Below, piece by piece: positions 14,816-20,058 of a stretch of DNA of 20,058 nucleotides. This DNA comes from JAPLJQ01 sp037143735 (GTDB lineage Bacteria; Desulfobacterota; Syntrophia; Syntrophales; UBA2185). The position numbers and the translations under genes were made by a program. A model generated the notes under the pieces. The model was not told where the DNA came from and ran no database searches. It was given only the letters and a program-made list of their open reading frames with translations. The number at the start of each line of letters is the position of its first letter. Within the stretch, counting starts at the first letter, position 1. Where the stretch lies: NCBI GenBank assembly GCA_037143735.1, contig JBAWYD010000038.1, positions 1 to 20,058 on the forward strand, written 5' to 3'.

Positions 14816-15805
14816 GTGACGAAGAAAAGGATTCTAAGCGGCATGCGACCCACAGGGCGCCTCCATCTGGGAAATCTTCACGGCGCGCTCCGAAACTGGG
14901 TTGACCTTCAGAATGAAGGGCCTTACGACTGTTATTATTTTGTTGCAGACTGGCATGCTATGACCAGTGAATACAATCATACGGATCAGATAAAAGATCA
15001 TACACTCAATATGGTGGTTGACTGGCTCAGTGTCGGTCTGGATCCCGGTAAAAGCACGTTATTTGTACAATCCAGCATTAGGGAACATGCCGAGCTCTTT
15101 GTGATATTGTCCATGATTACACCGCTTCCCTGGCTGGAAAGAAACCCGACATATAAGGAAATGAAAGATGAATTATCCGAGAAAGACCTCACCACTTTCG
15201 GATTCCTGGGATATCCGGTCCTCCAGGCGGCAGATATTATCATGTACAAGGCATATGGTGTGCCCGTCGGGGTGGATCAGCTTCCCCATGTCGAGCTGAC
15301 CCGTGAGATCGCCAGACGCTTTAACTTTCTTTACAGGGAAATTTTTCCCATCCCGGAACCATTGCTTACGAACGTGCCAAAACTATTGGGTACTGACGGC
15401 AGGAAGATGAGTAAATCCTACGATAATTCTATTTACATAAGCGACAAGGAAGAAACCTTGAAGTCCAAGGTAGAGGCTATGTTCACAGACCCTCAACGAA
15501 TGAGGAAAAAGGATCCGGGCCGACCGGAGCTTTGTAATGTCTTTGGCTATCACCAGATTTATTCATCCCCCGATGATGTGGAGGAAATATCCAGGGAATG
15601 CAAAAAGGCGGGCATCGGTTGCACGGATTGTAAGAAGCGTTTGGCGGTGCGGATATCGGAGGCCATGAATCCGGTTTATCAACGCCAGGATTATTACCGG
15701 AATCATATGGACGAAGTCAGGATCATTATCGAAGACGGAAACATCAGGGCAAGCAGAATCGCCCGAATGACCATGGAAGAGGTCCGGGAAGCAGTTAAAA
15801 TCTGA
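14816..15805 (+). CDS. trpS: Tryptophanyl-tRNA synthetase
   Basis: 329 residues, standard for bacterial TrpRS (class Ic). It charges tRNA-Trp in the cytoplasm. The HIGH-equivalent is HLGN (17-20) in MRPTGRLHLGNLHGAL; the KMSKS loop is intact at 197-201 (GRKMSKSYDN). Other conserved stretches are FVADWHAMTSEY, GVDQLPHVELTREIARRFN and PTYKEMKDEL. Start is GTG 14816 with AGAGGT 8 bases upstream. The scpA-scpB-rluB genes follow on the same strand (116 bases to scpA), an order often met in related genomes, so they may form one transcription unit. The Cys pair in ECKKAGIGCTDCKKR is common in this family. Confidence 0.97.
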   Translation: MTKKRILSGMRPTGRLHLGNLHGALRNWVDLQNEGPYDCYYFVADWHAMTSEYNHTDQIKDHTLNMVVDWLSVGLDPGKSTLFVQSSIREHAELFVILSMITPLPWLERNPTYKEMKDELSEKDLTTFGFLGYPVLQAADIIMYKAYGVPVGVDQLPHVELTREIARRFNFLYREIFPIPEPLLTNVPKLLGTDGRKMSKSYDNSIYISDKEETLKSKVEAMFTDPQRMRKKDPGRPELCNVFGYHQIYSSPDDVEEISRECKKAGIGCTDCKKRLAVRISEAMNPVYQRQDYYRNHMDEVRIIIEDGNIRASRIARMTMEEVREAVKI

Positions 15806-15921
15806 CAACGCTCAGCGTTTGAAACAGAGGCAACAACCTTTTACTTAAAAAGGTCATTACCGCGCGGGTGGGTGATTGACGGTATTTTTTGATATTCACG
15901 ATGGCTTCAAGAGAATGGACT

Positions 15922-16641
15922 ATGGGTTATGAGATCAAGCTTGATATCTTTGAAGGCCCTCTTGATCTGCTGCTGTATCTTATCCGTAAGAATGAAATTG
16001 ATATTTATAACATTCCCATTGCCCTCATTACGGAACAGTATCTCGCACATCTGGATATGATGAGATCCCTCAATCTTGATCTTGCCGGAGAATATCTGGT
16101 TTTAGCCTCTACGCTTCTCCATATTAAGTCGAAAATGCTTTTGCCAGTGGAGGAGGATGAACATGATGAGGATGAACCGGATCCCAGGGATGAACTGGTC
16201 AGGCAGCTTTTGGAATATCAACAGTTCAAGGAAGCGGCGTTAAAATTGGAAACGAGGCCTTTACTAAACAGAGATGTATTCAAAAGGGGTTTCATAGCTG
16301 AAACGGGGGCTGATTATGACGATCAGGAAATGGCTGTTGAACTCAATGTGTTTGATCTCGTTGAGGCTTTTCATAAAATCATTTCGACCGTGGAAAAGGG
16401 TGACTCACTCGAGATTGATGTCGAAAAGATGTCCCTGACAGAAAAAATGAATGACATCATGGAGAGACTTACCGAAAAGGGAGATCTGACATTTGCGGAA
16501 CTGCTGGGCGTAAGTGGCAGTAAGATGATGTTGCTCTATACCTTTCTGGCGATTTTGGAACTCATGCGACAGAGAATGATCCGGGTTTATCAGGGCTGCT
16601 CCTTTGGTGTGATCAGGGTTTGCCTTGCCGTGGAGGCTTAA
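15922..16641 (+). CDS. scpA: Segregation and condensation protein A
   Basis: 239 residues. ScpA is the kleisin that bridges the SMC dimer and carries ScpB, acting in chromosome condensation and segregation. The N-terminal kleisin signature KLDIFEGPLDLLLYLIRKNE (6-25) is followed by IDIYNIPIALITEQYL and YLVLASTLLHIKSKMLLP (58-75), then an acidic linker (EEDEHDEDEPDPRDE) and the C-terminal winged helix (SKMMLLYTFLAILELMRQ) that binds the SMC head. The frame is open to a TTG at 15889 and an ATG at 15901, but neither has a ribosome binding site; ATG 15922 gives the usual family N-terminus, with a weak AAGAGA upstream. Stop and scpB start are directly adjacent. Confidence 0.94.
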   Translation: MGYEIKLDIFEGPLDLLLYLIRKNEIDIYNIPIALITEQYLAHLDMMRSLNLDLAGEYLVLASTLLHIKSKMLLPVEEDEHDEDEPDPRDELVRQLLEYQQFKEAALKLETRPLLNRDVFKRGFIAETGADYDDQEMAVELNVFDLVEAFHKIISTVEKGDSLEIDVEKMSLTEKMNDIMERLTEKGDLTFAELLGVSGSKMMLLYTFLAILELMRQRMIRVYQGCSFGVIRVCLAVEA

Positions 16642-17169
16642 ATGGAAGAAAATAAGACGATCATTGAAGCTCTTATTTTTGCTTCGGACAATCCGCTTTC
16701 TGCAGACAGGGTGGCTGAAATTATTCCTGATGTAAAAAAGGATGAGATCAATCGTCTGATTCGTGAGCTGATGAGAGAATATGAAGAAAGACGGGGCGGC
16801 CTTTATATCCAGGAGGTTGCCGGAGGTTTTCAGTTCAGGAGCCGGGAAAATCTTGGCTCCTGGATAAACAGGATGAAGGGGGGGAAATCTTTGATGCTGT
16901 CCCCTGCGGCTATGGAAACCCTTGCCGTTGTCGCTTACAGGCAGCCGGTCGTAAAGGCGGAGATAGACAGAGTTCGCGGGGTGGATGTCAGTGGGTCTTT
17001 AAGGGGACTGCTGGAGAAGAAGTTTGTGAGGATCATGGGCCGGAAAGACGTTCCGGGTAAGCCTATCATATACGGGACAACTAAAAAATTTCTTGAGGTT
17101 TTTAATTTAAAGGACCTCTCGGAGCTGCCGACCCTTCGCGAGTTAAAAGATTTAAAAAATGAGACATAA
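16642..17169 (+). CDS. scpB: Segregation and condensation protein B
   Basis: 175 residues. ScpB is a tandem winged-helix protein that dimerises and binds the ScpA linker in the SMC-ScpAB complex. Family features: IIEALIFASDNPLSADRVAE (7-26), RGGLYIQEVAGGFQFRSR, and the second domain with LSPAAMETLAVVAYRQPVVKAEIDRVRGVDVSGSLRGLLEKKFV. The C-terminus ends soon after KDLSELPTLRELKDLK and is a little shorter than in many homologues. The ATG follows the scpA stop with no gap, so translation is coupled. An 85-bp palindrome starts 5 bases after its stop. Confidence 0.96.
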   Translation: MEENKTIIEALIFASDNPLSADRVAEIIPDVKKDEINRLIRELMREYEERRGGLYIQEVAGGFQFRSRENLGSWINRMKGGKSLMLSPAAMETLAVVAYRQPVVKAEIDRVRGVDVSGSLRGLLEKKFVRIMGRKDVPGKPIIYGTTKKFLEVFNLKDLSELPTLRELKDLKNET

Positions 17170-17173
17170 CTCC

Positions 17174-17258
17174 CAAGTACGAAATCCCAAGCTACGAAGA
17201 ATATCCAAATTAAAATGTCTGAAACATTTATAATTTTGATATCATGATTTCGTATTTG
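17174..17258. repeat. 85-bp imperfect palindrome between scpB and rluB
   Basis: Outer arms 17174-17186 and 17246-17258 pair over 13 bp (one G-U), with a perfect 9-bp core TACGAAATC / GATTTCGTA. Inside, 17201-17212 pairs with 17231-17242 (12 bp, one mismatch), and AAATGT (17213-17218) pairs with ACATTT (17224-17229) around a CTGAA loop. The left arm also contains a near-duplicate (CCCAAGTACGAA, then CCCAAGCTACGAA). No T run follows, so it is unlike a plain terminator and more like a REP- or MITE-type dispersed hairpin. Dispersal is inferred from structure only. Confidence 0.6.
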
Positions 17259-17278
17259 TTAACAATACAGGATTTTTT

Positions 17279-17998
17279 ATGCAGGAGCGGCTTCAGAAGA
17301 TCATTGCGTCTGCCGGCATTACGTCCAGGCGTCATGCTGAGAAGATGATTGTGGATGGGAGGGTGACGGTCAATCATGTTTTGGTAAGACAGTTGGGTGC
17401 AAAGGCGGATATTGAAAAAGATGAAATCCGTGTGGATGATAAACTCATCTTCCATGAAGTATCAAAAATATACCTGATGTTGAACAAGCCGAAAGGATAC
17501 GTGACAACCCTTCACGATCCACATAATCGGCCCATTGTTACGGATCTTCTTTCAGGGATTTCGGACAGGGTTTTCCCCGTAGGAAGGCTCGACTATGATT
17601 CGGAGGGACTTCTTTTGATGACCAATGATGGAGATTTTTCCCAGAAGCTTCAACACCCCCGTTTCAGTATTCCTAAGACATATGAGGTCAAGATTGACGG
17701 AAAACTGACGGATCACGATCTGCAATCTCTGATAAAGGGGATAAGACTGGAGGACGGCAAATTTCGACCTGATCATATCCAGATCACAAGAAAGAGCCCC
17801 AAAAGTACATGGTACACCTTAACCATTTCAGAGGGAAGAAATAGATTAATCCGTAGAGGTTTTGATACATTTGGCCATTCTGTTATTCGACTGATCCGGG
17901 TCGCCGTGTCAGACCTTAATATCGGAAATTTAAAGACGGGTGCATACCGGCATCTGACAAAAGAAGAAGTGAAAAAGCTTCTATCTTTGTCGAAATAA
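17279..17998 (+). CDS. rluB: 23S rRNA pseudouridine synthase, RluB/RsuA family
   Basis: 239 residues. Members convert specific uridines of rRNA to pseudouridine; RluB acts on 23S rRNA near U2605. An S4 RNA-binding domain covers residues 1-60 (ERLQKIIASAGITSRRHAEK...GRVTVN), then LNKPKGYVTT (68-77) and the catalytic stretch VGRLDYDSEGLLLMTNDGDF (101-120) with Asp105. The ending SEGRNRLIRRGFDTFGHSV...LIRV is the usual EGR(N/K)RQIRRM region, here RNRLIRRGF, a slight departure (Leu for Gln, Gly for Met). ATG 17279 has AGGA 6 bases upstream. Location after scpA-scpB is the common arrangement. The exact target uridine (RluB versus RsuA) is inferred from context. Confidence 0.9.
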   Translation: MQERLQKIIASAGITSRRHAEKMIVDGRVTVNHVLVRQLGAKADIEKDEIRVDDKLIFHEVSKIYLMLNKPKGYVTTLHDPHNRPIVTDLLSGISDRVFPVGRLDYDSEGLLLMTNDGDFSQKLQHPRFSIPKTYEVKIDGKLTDHDLQSLIKGIRLEDGKFRPDHIQITRKSPKSTWYTLTISEGRNRLIRRGFDTFGHSVIRLIRVAVSDLNIGNLKTGAYRHLTKEEVKKLLSLSK

Positions 17999-18021
17999 TT
18001 AATGTTTTATAAAAAATTGTC

Positions 18022-18049
18022 TTGACATTCGTATCAAAATAAATAATAG
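18022..18049 (+). promoter_or_regulatory. Candidate promoter for the IHF/HU-type gene
   Basis: TTGACA (18022-18027) is perfect and followed after 16 bases by TAATAG (18044-18049), a weak -10 in a very AT-rich tract (18001-18100). Transcription from here would give a leader of about 95 bases before ATG 18150, ending in AGGAGGA. An additional promoter nearer the gene is possible. Confidence 0.45.
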
Positions 18050-18149
18050 TCGGCAAAAATAAAGACATATTATCATGTTAATTGAAATAATACTTTCGTT
18101 CTGCTTTTAAAGAGATTGTATCTTCAGGTATCATAAAGAGGAGGAAGCT

Positions 18150-18431
18150 ATGAATAAATCGGGACTTATTGAAGCTTTAAGCAAGAAAGAAAACCTGACG
18201 GAGAAAAAGGCGATCGATGTTGTCAATTTGATCTTCAAAGGTTTTACAGATACGCTAAAAAAGGGCGGCAGAATAGAAATTAGAGGCTTTGGAAGCTTCG
18301 TTGTAAGGAATTATGAAGCGTACACCGGCAGAAATCCAAAGACGGGGAAAAATATCAAGGTAGCTCCGAAAAGATTGCCTTTCTTTAAGGTCGGGAAAGA
18401 ACTTAAATCTAAAGTTGATAAAAAGAAATAG
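18150..18431 (+). CDS. Integration host factor / HU-family DNA-bending protein
   Basis: 93 residues. The sequence GRIEIRGFGSFVVRNYEAYT (40-59) followed by GRNPKTGKNIKV and then KRLPFFKVGKELK resembles IHF subunits (particularly the beta type) more than HU, with Pro63 at the arm tip for DNA intercalation. It bends DNA in the nucleoid and may assist sigma-54 promoters or recombination; IHF would need a partner subunit, not seen here. ATG 18150 has a strong AGGAGGA 5 bases upstream. An intrinsic terminator 68 bases downstream ends the transcript, so this is a single-gene unit. Clearly diverged from the Ala-rich HU gene at 14316. I leave the symbol blank because HU and IHF cannot be separated safely by eye. 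Confidence 0.93.
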   Translation: MNKSGLIEALSKKENLTEKKAIDVVNLIFKGFTDTLKKGGRIEIRGFGSFVVRNYEAYTGRNPKTGKNIKVAPKRLPFFKVGKELKSKVDKKK

Positions 18432-18445
18432 GCTTTTAAGATAAA

Positions 18446-18464
18446 AAAAGAGTGATGCTCTTTT
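18446..18464 (+). terminator. Minor hairpin after the IHF/HU-type gene
   Basis: AAAAGAG / CTCTTTT, 7 bp with a TGATG loop. The stem is A/T-rich and the T run is part of the stem; a weak first terminator ahead of the strong one at 18499. Confidence 0.3.
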
Positions 18465-18498
18465 GGCGAGGGCAGGTTATCATCAAGGGATGAATTAT

Positions 18499-18525
18499 AG
18501 GGGATCATGTGATCCCCTTTTTTTT
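18499..18525 (+). terminator. Very strong intrinsic terminator
   Basis: AGGGGATCA pairs perfectly with TGATCCCCT around TG, and eight T follow directly (18518-18525). It ends the IHF/HU-type transcript. It also lies only 4 bases before the most likely start codon of the M50 protease gene, so the protease gene needs either read-through or a promoter overlapping this hairpin. Confidence 0.9.
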
Positions 18526-18528
18526 AAT

Positions 18529-19359
18529 ATGATCAAGATGCATAGATTTCCCGTTGCCAATGTGATCCTTTTTCTCATTACCGTCTGCAGTACCCTTGTT
18601 GCGGGAACCTTGCAGCAGGGGATAAATCCCCTTGAGTATCCCTTGTCCATTTGGAGGGGTGTCCCGTTTTCATTCACACTCCTGATGATACTGGGGGCGC
18701 ATGAATTCGGACACTATTTCATGTCCAGGCGGCATCATATCGACGTGACCCTGCCGTATTTCATACCTGCACCTTCTTTTATCGGGACGTTTGGCGCATT
18801 TATCAAAATGAAATCCCCCATTATGGACCGAAGAATACTTCTTGACATCGGGGCAGCCGGTCCCCTTGCAGGACTGATTGTTGCCGTGCCGTTTTTGTTG
18901 ATCGGCCTTCATCTCTCAGAGGTCAGGATCGAAACGGTGGACTCGGGGATGAATCTCGGCACATCCCTTTTTTTTTCGTTGCTTAGCTGGATTGTTCACG
19001 GATTTCTTCCCGATGAGGCAAATCTGGTTCTCCACCCTGTTGCCTTTTCGGGGTGGATCGGATTGCTCGTGACCTCTTTAAATCTTCTGCCCGCCGGGCA
19101 GCTGGATGGAGGACATGTGGCTTATGCGGTTCTGGGTTCCAAACAAAGGCTGGTGGCAAAAGGCGTTATTGCCGTCCTGATTGTTCTTGGAATCTTTGGG
19201 TGGATTGGGTGGCTTGTCTGGGCGGCGATCCTCGTTTTTATGGGGATATATCATCCCCCTGTTGTTTATGACTGGATTCCCCTTGACAGGAGAAGAAAAA
19301 ACGTCGGTTGGATTTCCTTGGCAATTTTTGTCCTGACCTTCACGCCGGTACCGTTCTGA
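18529..19359 (+). CDS. M50-family (site-2-type) intramembrane zinc metalloprotease
   Basis: 276 residues from ATG 18529. An integral membrane protease with several hydrophobic segments (about 9-27, 47-58, 107-130, 150-165, 175-190, 200-232 and 258-272). The zinc site is HEFGH (58-62) with the third ligand in LLPAGQLDGGH (Asp193), as in site-2 proteases that cut transmembrane helices of anti-sigma factors or other regulators. TLPYFIPAPSFIGTFGAFIK and DIGAAGPLAGLIVAVP are typical of the subgroup without PDZ domain. The frame is open further upstream (TTG 18463, ATG 18490), but that stretch runs through the terminator and gives no family-like sequence. Neither ATG 18529 nor ATG 18538 has a Shine-Dalgarno, so the start is uncertain. 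Substrate is unknown; no sigma or anti-sigma gene is near. Confidence 0.9.
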   Translation: MIKMHRFPVANVILFLITVCSTLVAGTLQQGINPLEYPLSIWRGVPFSFTLLMILGAHEFGHYFMSRRHHIDVTLPYFIPAPSFIGTFGAFIKMKSPIMDRRILLDIGAAGPLAGLIVAVPFLLIGLHLSEVRIETVDSGMNLGTSLFFSLLSWIVHGFLPDEANLVLHPVAFSGWIGLLVTSLNLLPAGQLDGGHVAYAVLGSKQRLVAKGVIAVLIVLGIFGWIGWLVWAAILVFMGIYHPPVVYDWIPLDRRRKNVGWISLAIFVLTFTPVPF

Positions 19360-19360
19360 T

Positions 19361-20047
19361 TTACATCAGGCCTTCCTCCCGAAAACTGAAGAACCTGTTT
19401 TCTCCAATAATCAGATGATCGTGGACAAGGATGTCCAGCACCTTTGCCGTTTCCTGAATCGTCCTGGTTAAACGGATATCGGCGTCGGAGGGTTTTATAT
19501 GACCAGACGGGTGATTATGGACCAGGATGATGGCTGAAGCCTTCTGCGTAAGGGCATTTTCGAGAACCTTCCTGGGATAGACAACAGCCTGATTGACGAT
19601 GCCCTCCTGGATAATTTCCGTCTCGATAATCTTATTTTGAGCATCAAGGTAGATGACGTGAAATTGCTCGTCCTTAAGCCCTCCCATTTTTGATCTGCAA
19701 TAATCGAGGAGTTCTCTCGTACAGGACACCTGCGGTTTCTCTTTTGCCTTTTCCTTGAGATAGAGGGTTCCCAGATCCTTTGTGAGCCTGATGAGTATTG
19801 CCGTTTGTCTGCCCGTTCCTGTAACGTTTTCGAGTTCCTGCTGTGTTGCGTCCATCACCCCCTTGAGTGAACCGAAATGCTTAAGAAGGCTCTTTGCCAG
19901 GGGCTTTACGTCTCTTCTCGGAATCGCATAGGACAGGAAAAGTTCGAGGGCTTCATAATCATGGAAGGCACCGAGGCCCGATTCAGTATATTTTTTTCTC
20001 AGGCGTTCACGATGTCCTCTGTAATGTTGATCAATCGCAGCAGGCAT
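19361..20047 (-). CDS. radC: RadC-family JAB/MPN-domain protein
   Basis: 228 residues from ATG 20047. The N-terminal helix-hairpin-helix part starts GHRERLRKKYTESGL and continues HDYEALELFLSYAIPRRDVK and VTGTGRQTAILI; the C-terminal JAB1/MPN domain has the metal-binding motif HNHPSGHIKPSDAD, i.e. HxHx7SxxD with His177, His179, Ser187 and Asp190. Despite the name, a direct role in DNA repair has been doubted; the biochemical function is not settled. The gene is convergent with the M50 gene, leaving one base between stops. The window ends 11 bases after this ATG and the frame is still open (TTG 20053), so a start further out cannot be ruled out. No sign of a mobile-element context. Confidence 0.92.
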   Translation of the reverse strand: MPAAIDQHYRGHRERLRKKYTESGLGAFHDYEALELFLSYAIPRRDVKPLAKSLLKHFGSLKGVMDATQQELENVTGTGRQTAILIRLTKDLGTLYLKEKAKEKPQVSCTRELLDYCRSKMGGLKDEQFHVIYLDAQNKIIETEIIQEGIVNQAVVYPRKVLENALTQKASAIILVHNHPSGHIKPSDADIRLTRTIQETAKVLDILVHDHLIIGENRFFSFREEGLM

Positions 20048-20058
20048 GGGCAAAAAAA

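Noticed and set aside
15836..15854. ACCTTTT/AAAAGGT hairpin between trpS and scpA as a terminator
   Set aside because: Perfect 7-bp stem, but A/T-rich, with no T run after it; trpS and scpA are more likely read through.
18463..18528. Upstream extension of the M50 protease (TTG 18463 or ATG 18490)
   Set aside because: The added residues are encoded by an intrinsic terminator and do not resemble the family N-terminus.
19361..20047. radC as a sign of a mobile element or anti-restriction island
   Set aside because: RadC-like genes do occur on such elements, but here it sits in core sequence and has the full two-domain chromosomal form, with no integrase, repeats or composition shift beside it.

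Overview
The window looks like ordinary chromosomal core sequence from a Gram-negative, probably anaerobic bacterium. It is most likely a member of the Desulfobacterota (former Deltaproteobacteria), perhaps Syntrophales-like. This assignment is inferred from the gene families and their order (clpA-aat, nadK-recN, short-form argA, mltA lipoprotein, trpS-scpA-scpB-rluB, ihf-like gene, rhomboid-free M50 protease, radC) and not from any marker search. Coding density is high. I see no rRNA, tRNA, CRISPR array, insertion sequence, phage gene or defence system.

Layout. (a) 1-1816, + strand: the C-terminal part of ClpA followed by Aat, two parts of the N-degron protein-degradation pathway. (b) 1809-9154, - strand: from right to left, a possible very small Cys-rich ORF and citrate synthase; then a cold-shock protein and an RRM RNA-binding protein that end at a strong intrinsic terminator; then a tightly packed operon of an iron-sulfur flavoprotein, a SpoIID/LytB-domain protein and a fused sugar-1-phosphate nucleotidyltransferase/sugar kinase (MurU-AmgK-like); then, behind its own TTGACA-type promoter, an unusual protein with two nucleoside-diphosphate-kinase-like halves, the first lacking the catalytic residues. 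(c) 9386-19359, + strand: nadK-recN, argA-mltA, a HU gene with its own promoter, trpS-scpA-scpB-rluB, an IHF/HU-type gene closed by a very strong terminator, and an M50 site-2-type protease. (d) 19361-20047, - strand: radC, convergent with the protease gene and separated from it by one base.

How the genes relate. Three themes recur. Peptidoglycan turnover: MltA (outer-membrane lytic transglycosylase), the SpoIID-domain protein and the MurU-AmgK-like fusion could together cut glycan strands and recycle the released amino sugars. Chromosome architecture and repair: two HU/IHF proteins, ScpA, ScpB, RecN and RadC. Proteostasis and translation: ClpA, Aat, TrpS, RluB, Csp and the RRM protein.

The items most worth a second look are the flavoprotein-SpoIID-MurU/AmgK operon (a SpoIID protein with no export signal next to a fused recycling enzyme), the two-domain NDK-like protein, an 85-bp imperfect palindrome between scpB and rluB that looks like a dispersed repeat, and a perfect intrinsic terminator that sits immediately before, or inside, the 5' end of the M50 protease gene. 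Nothing in the window amounts to a clearly new system. Several start codons were moved from the longest reading frame to positions supported by a ribosome binding site; each entry says so.
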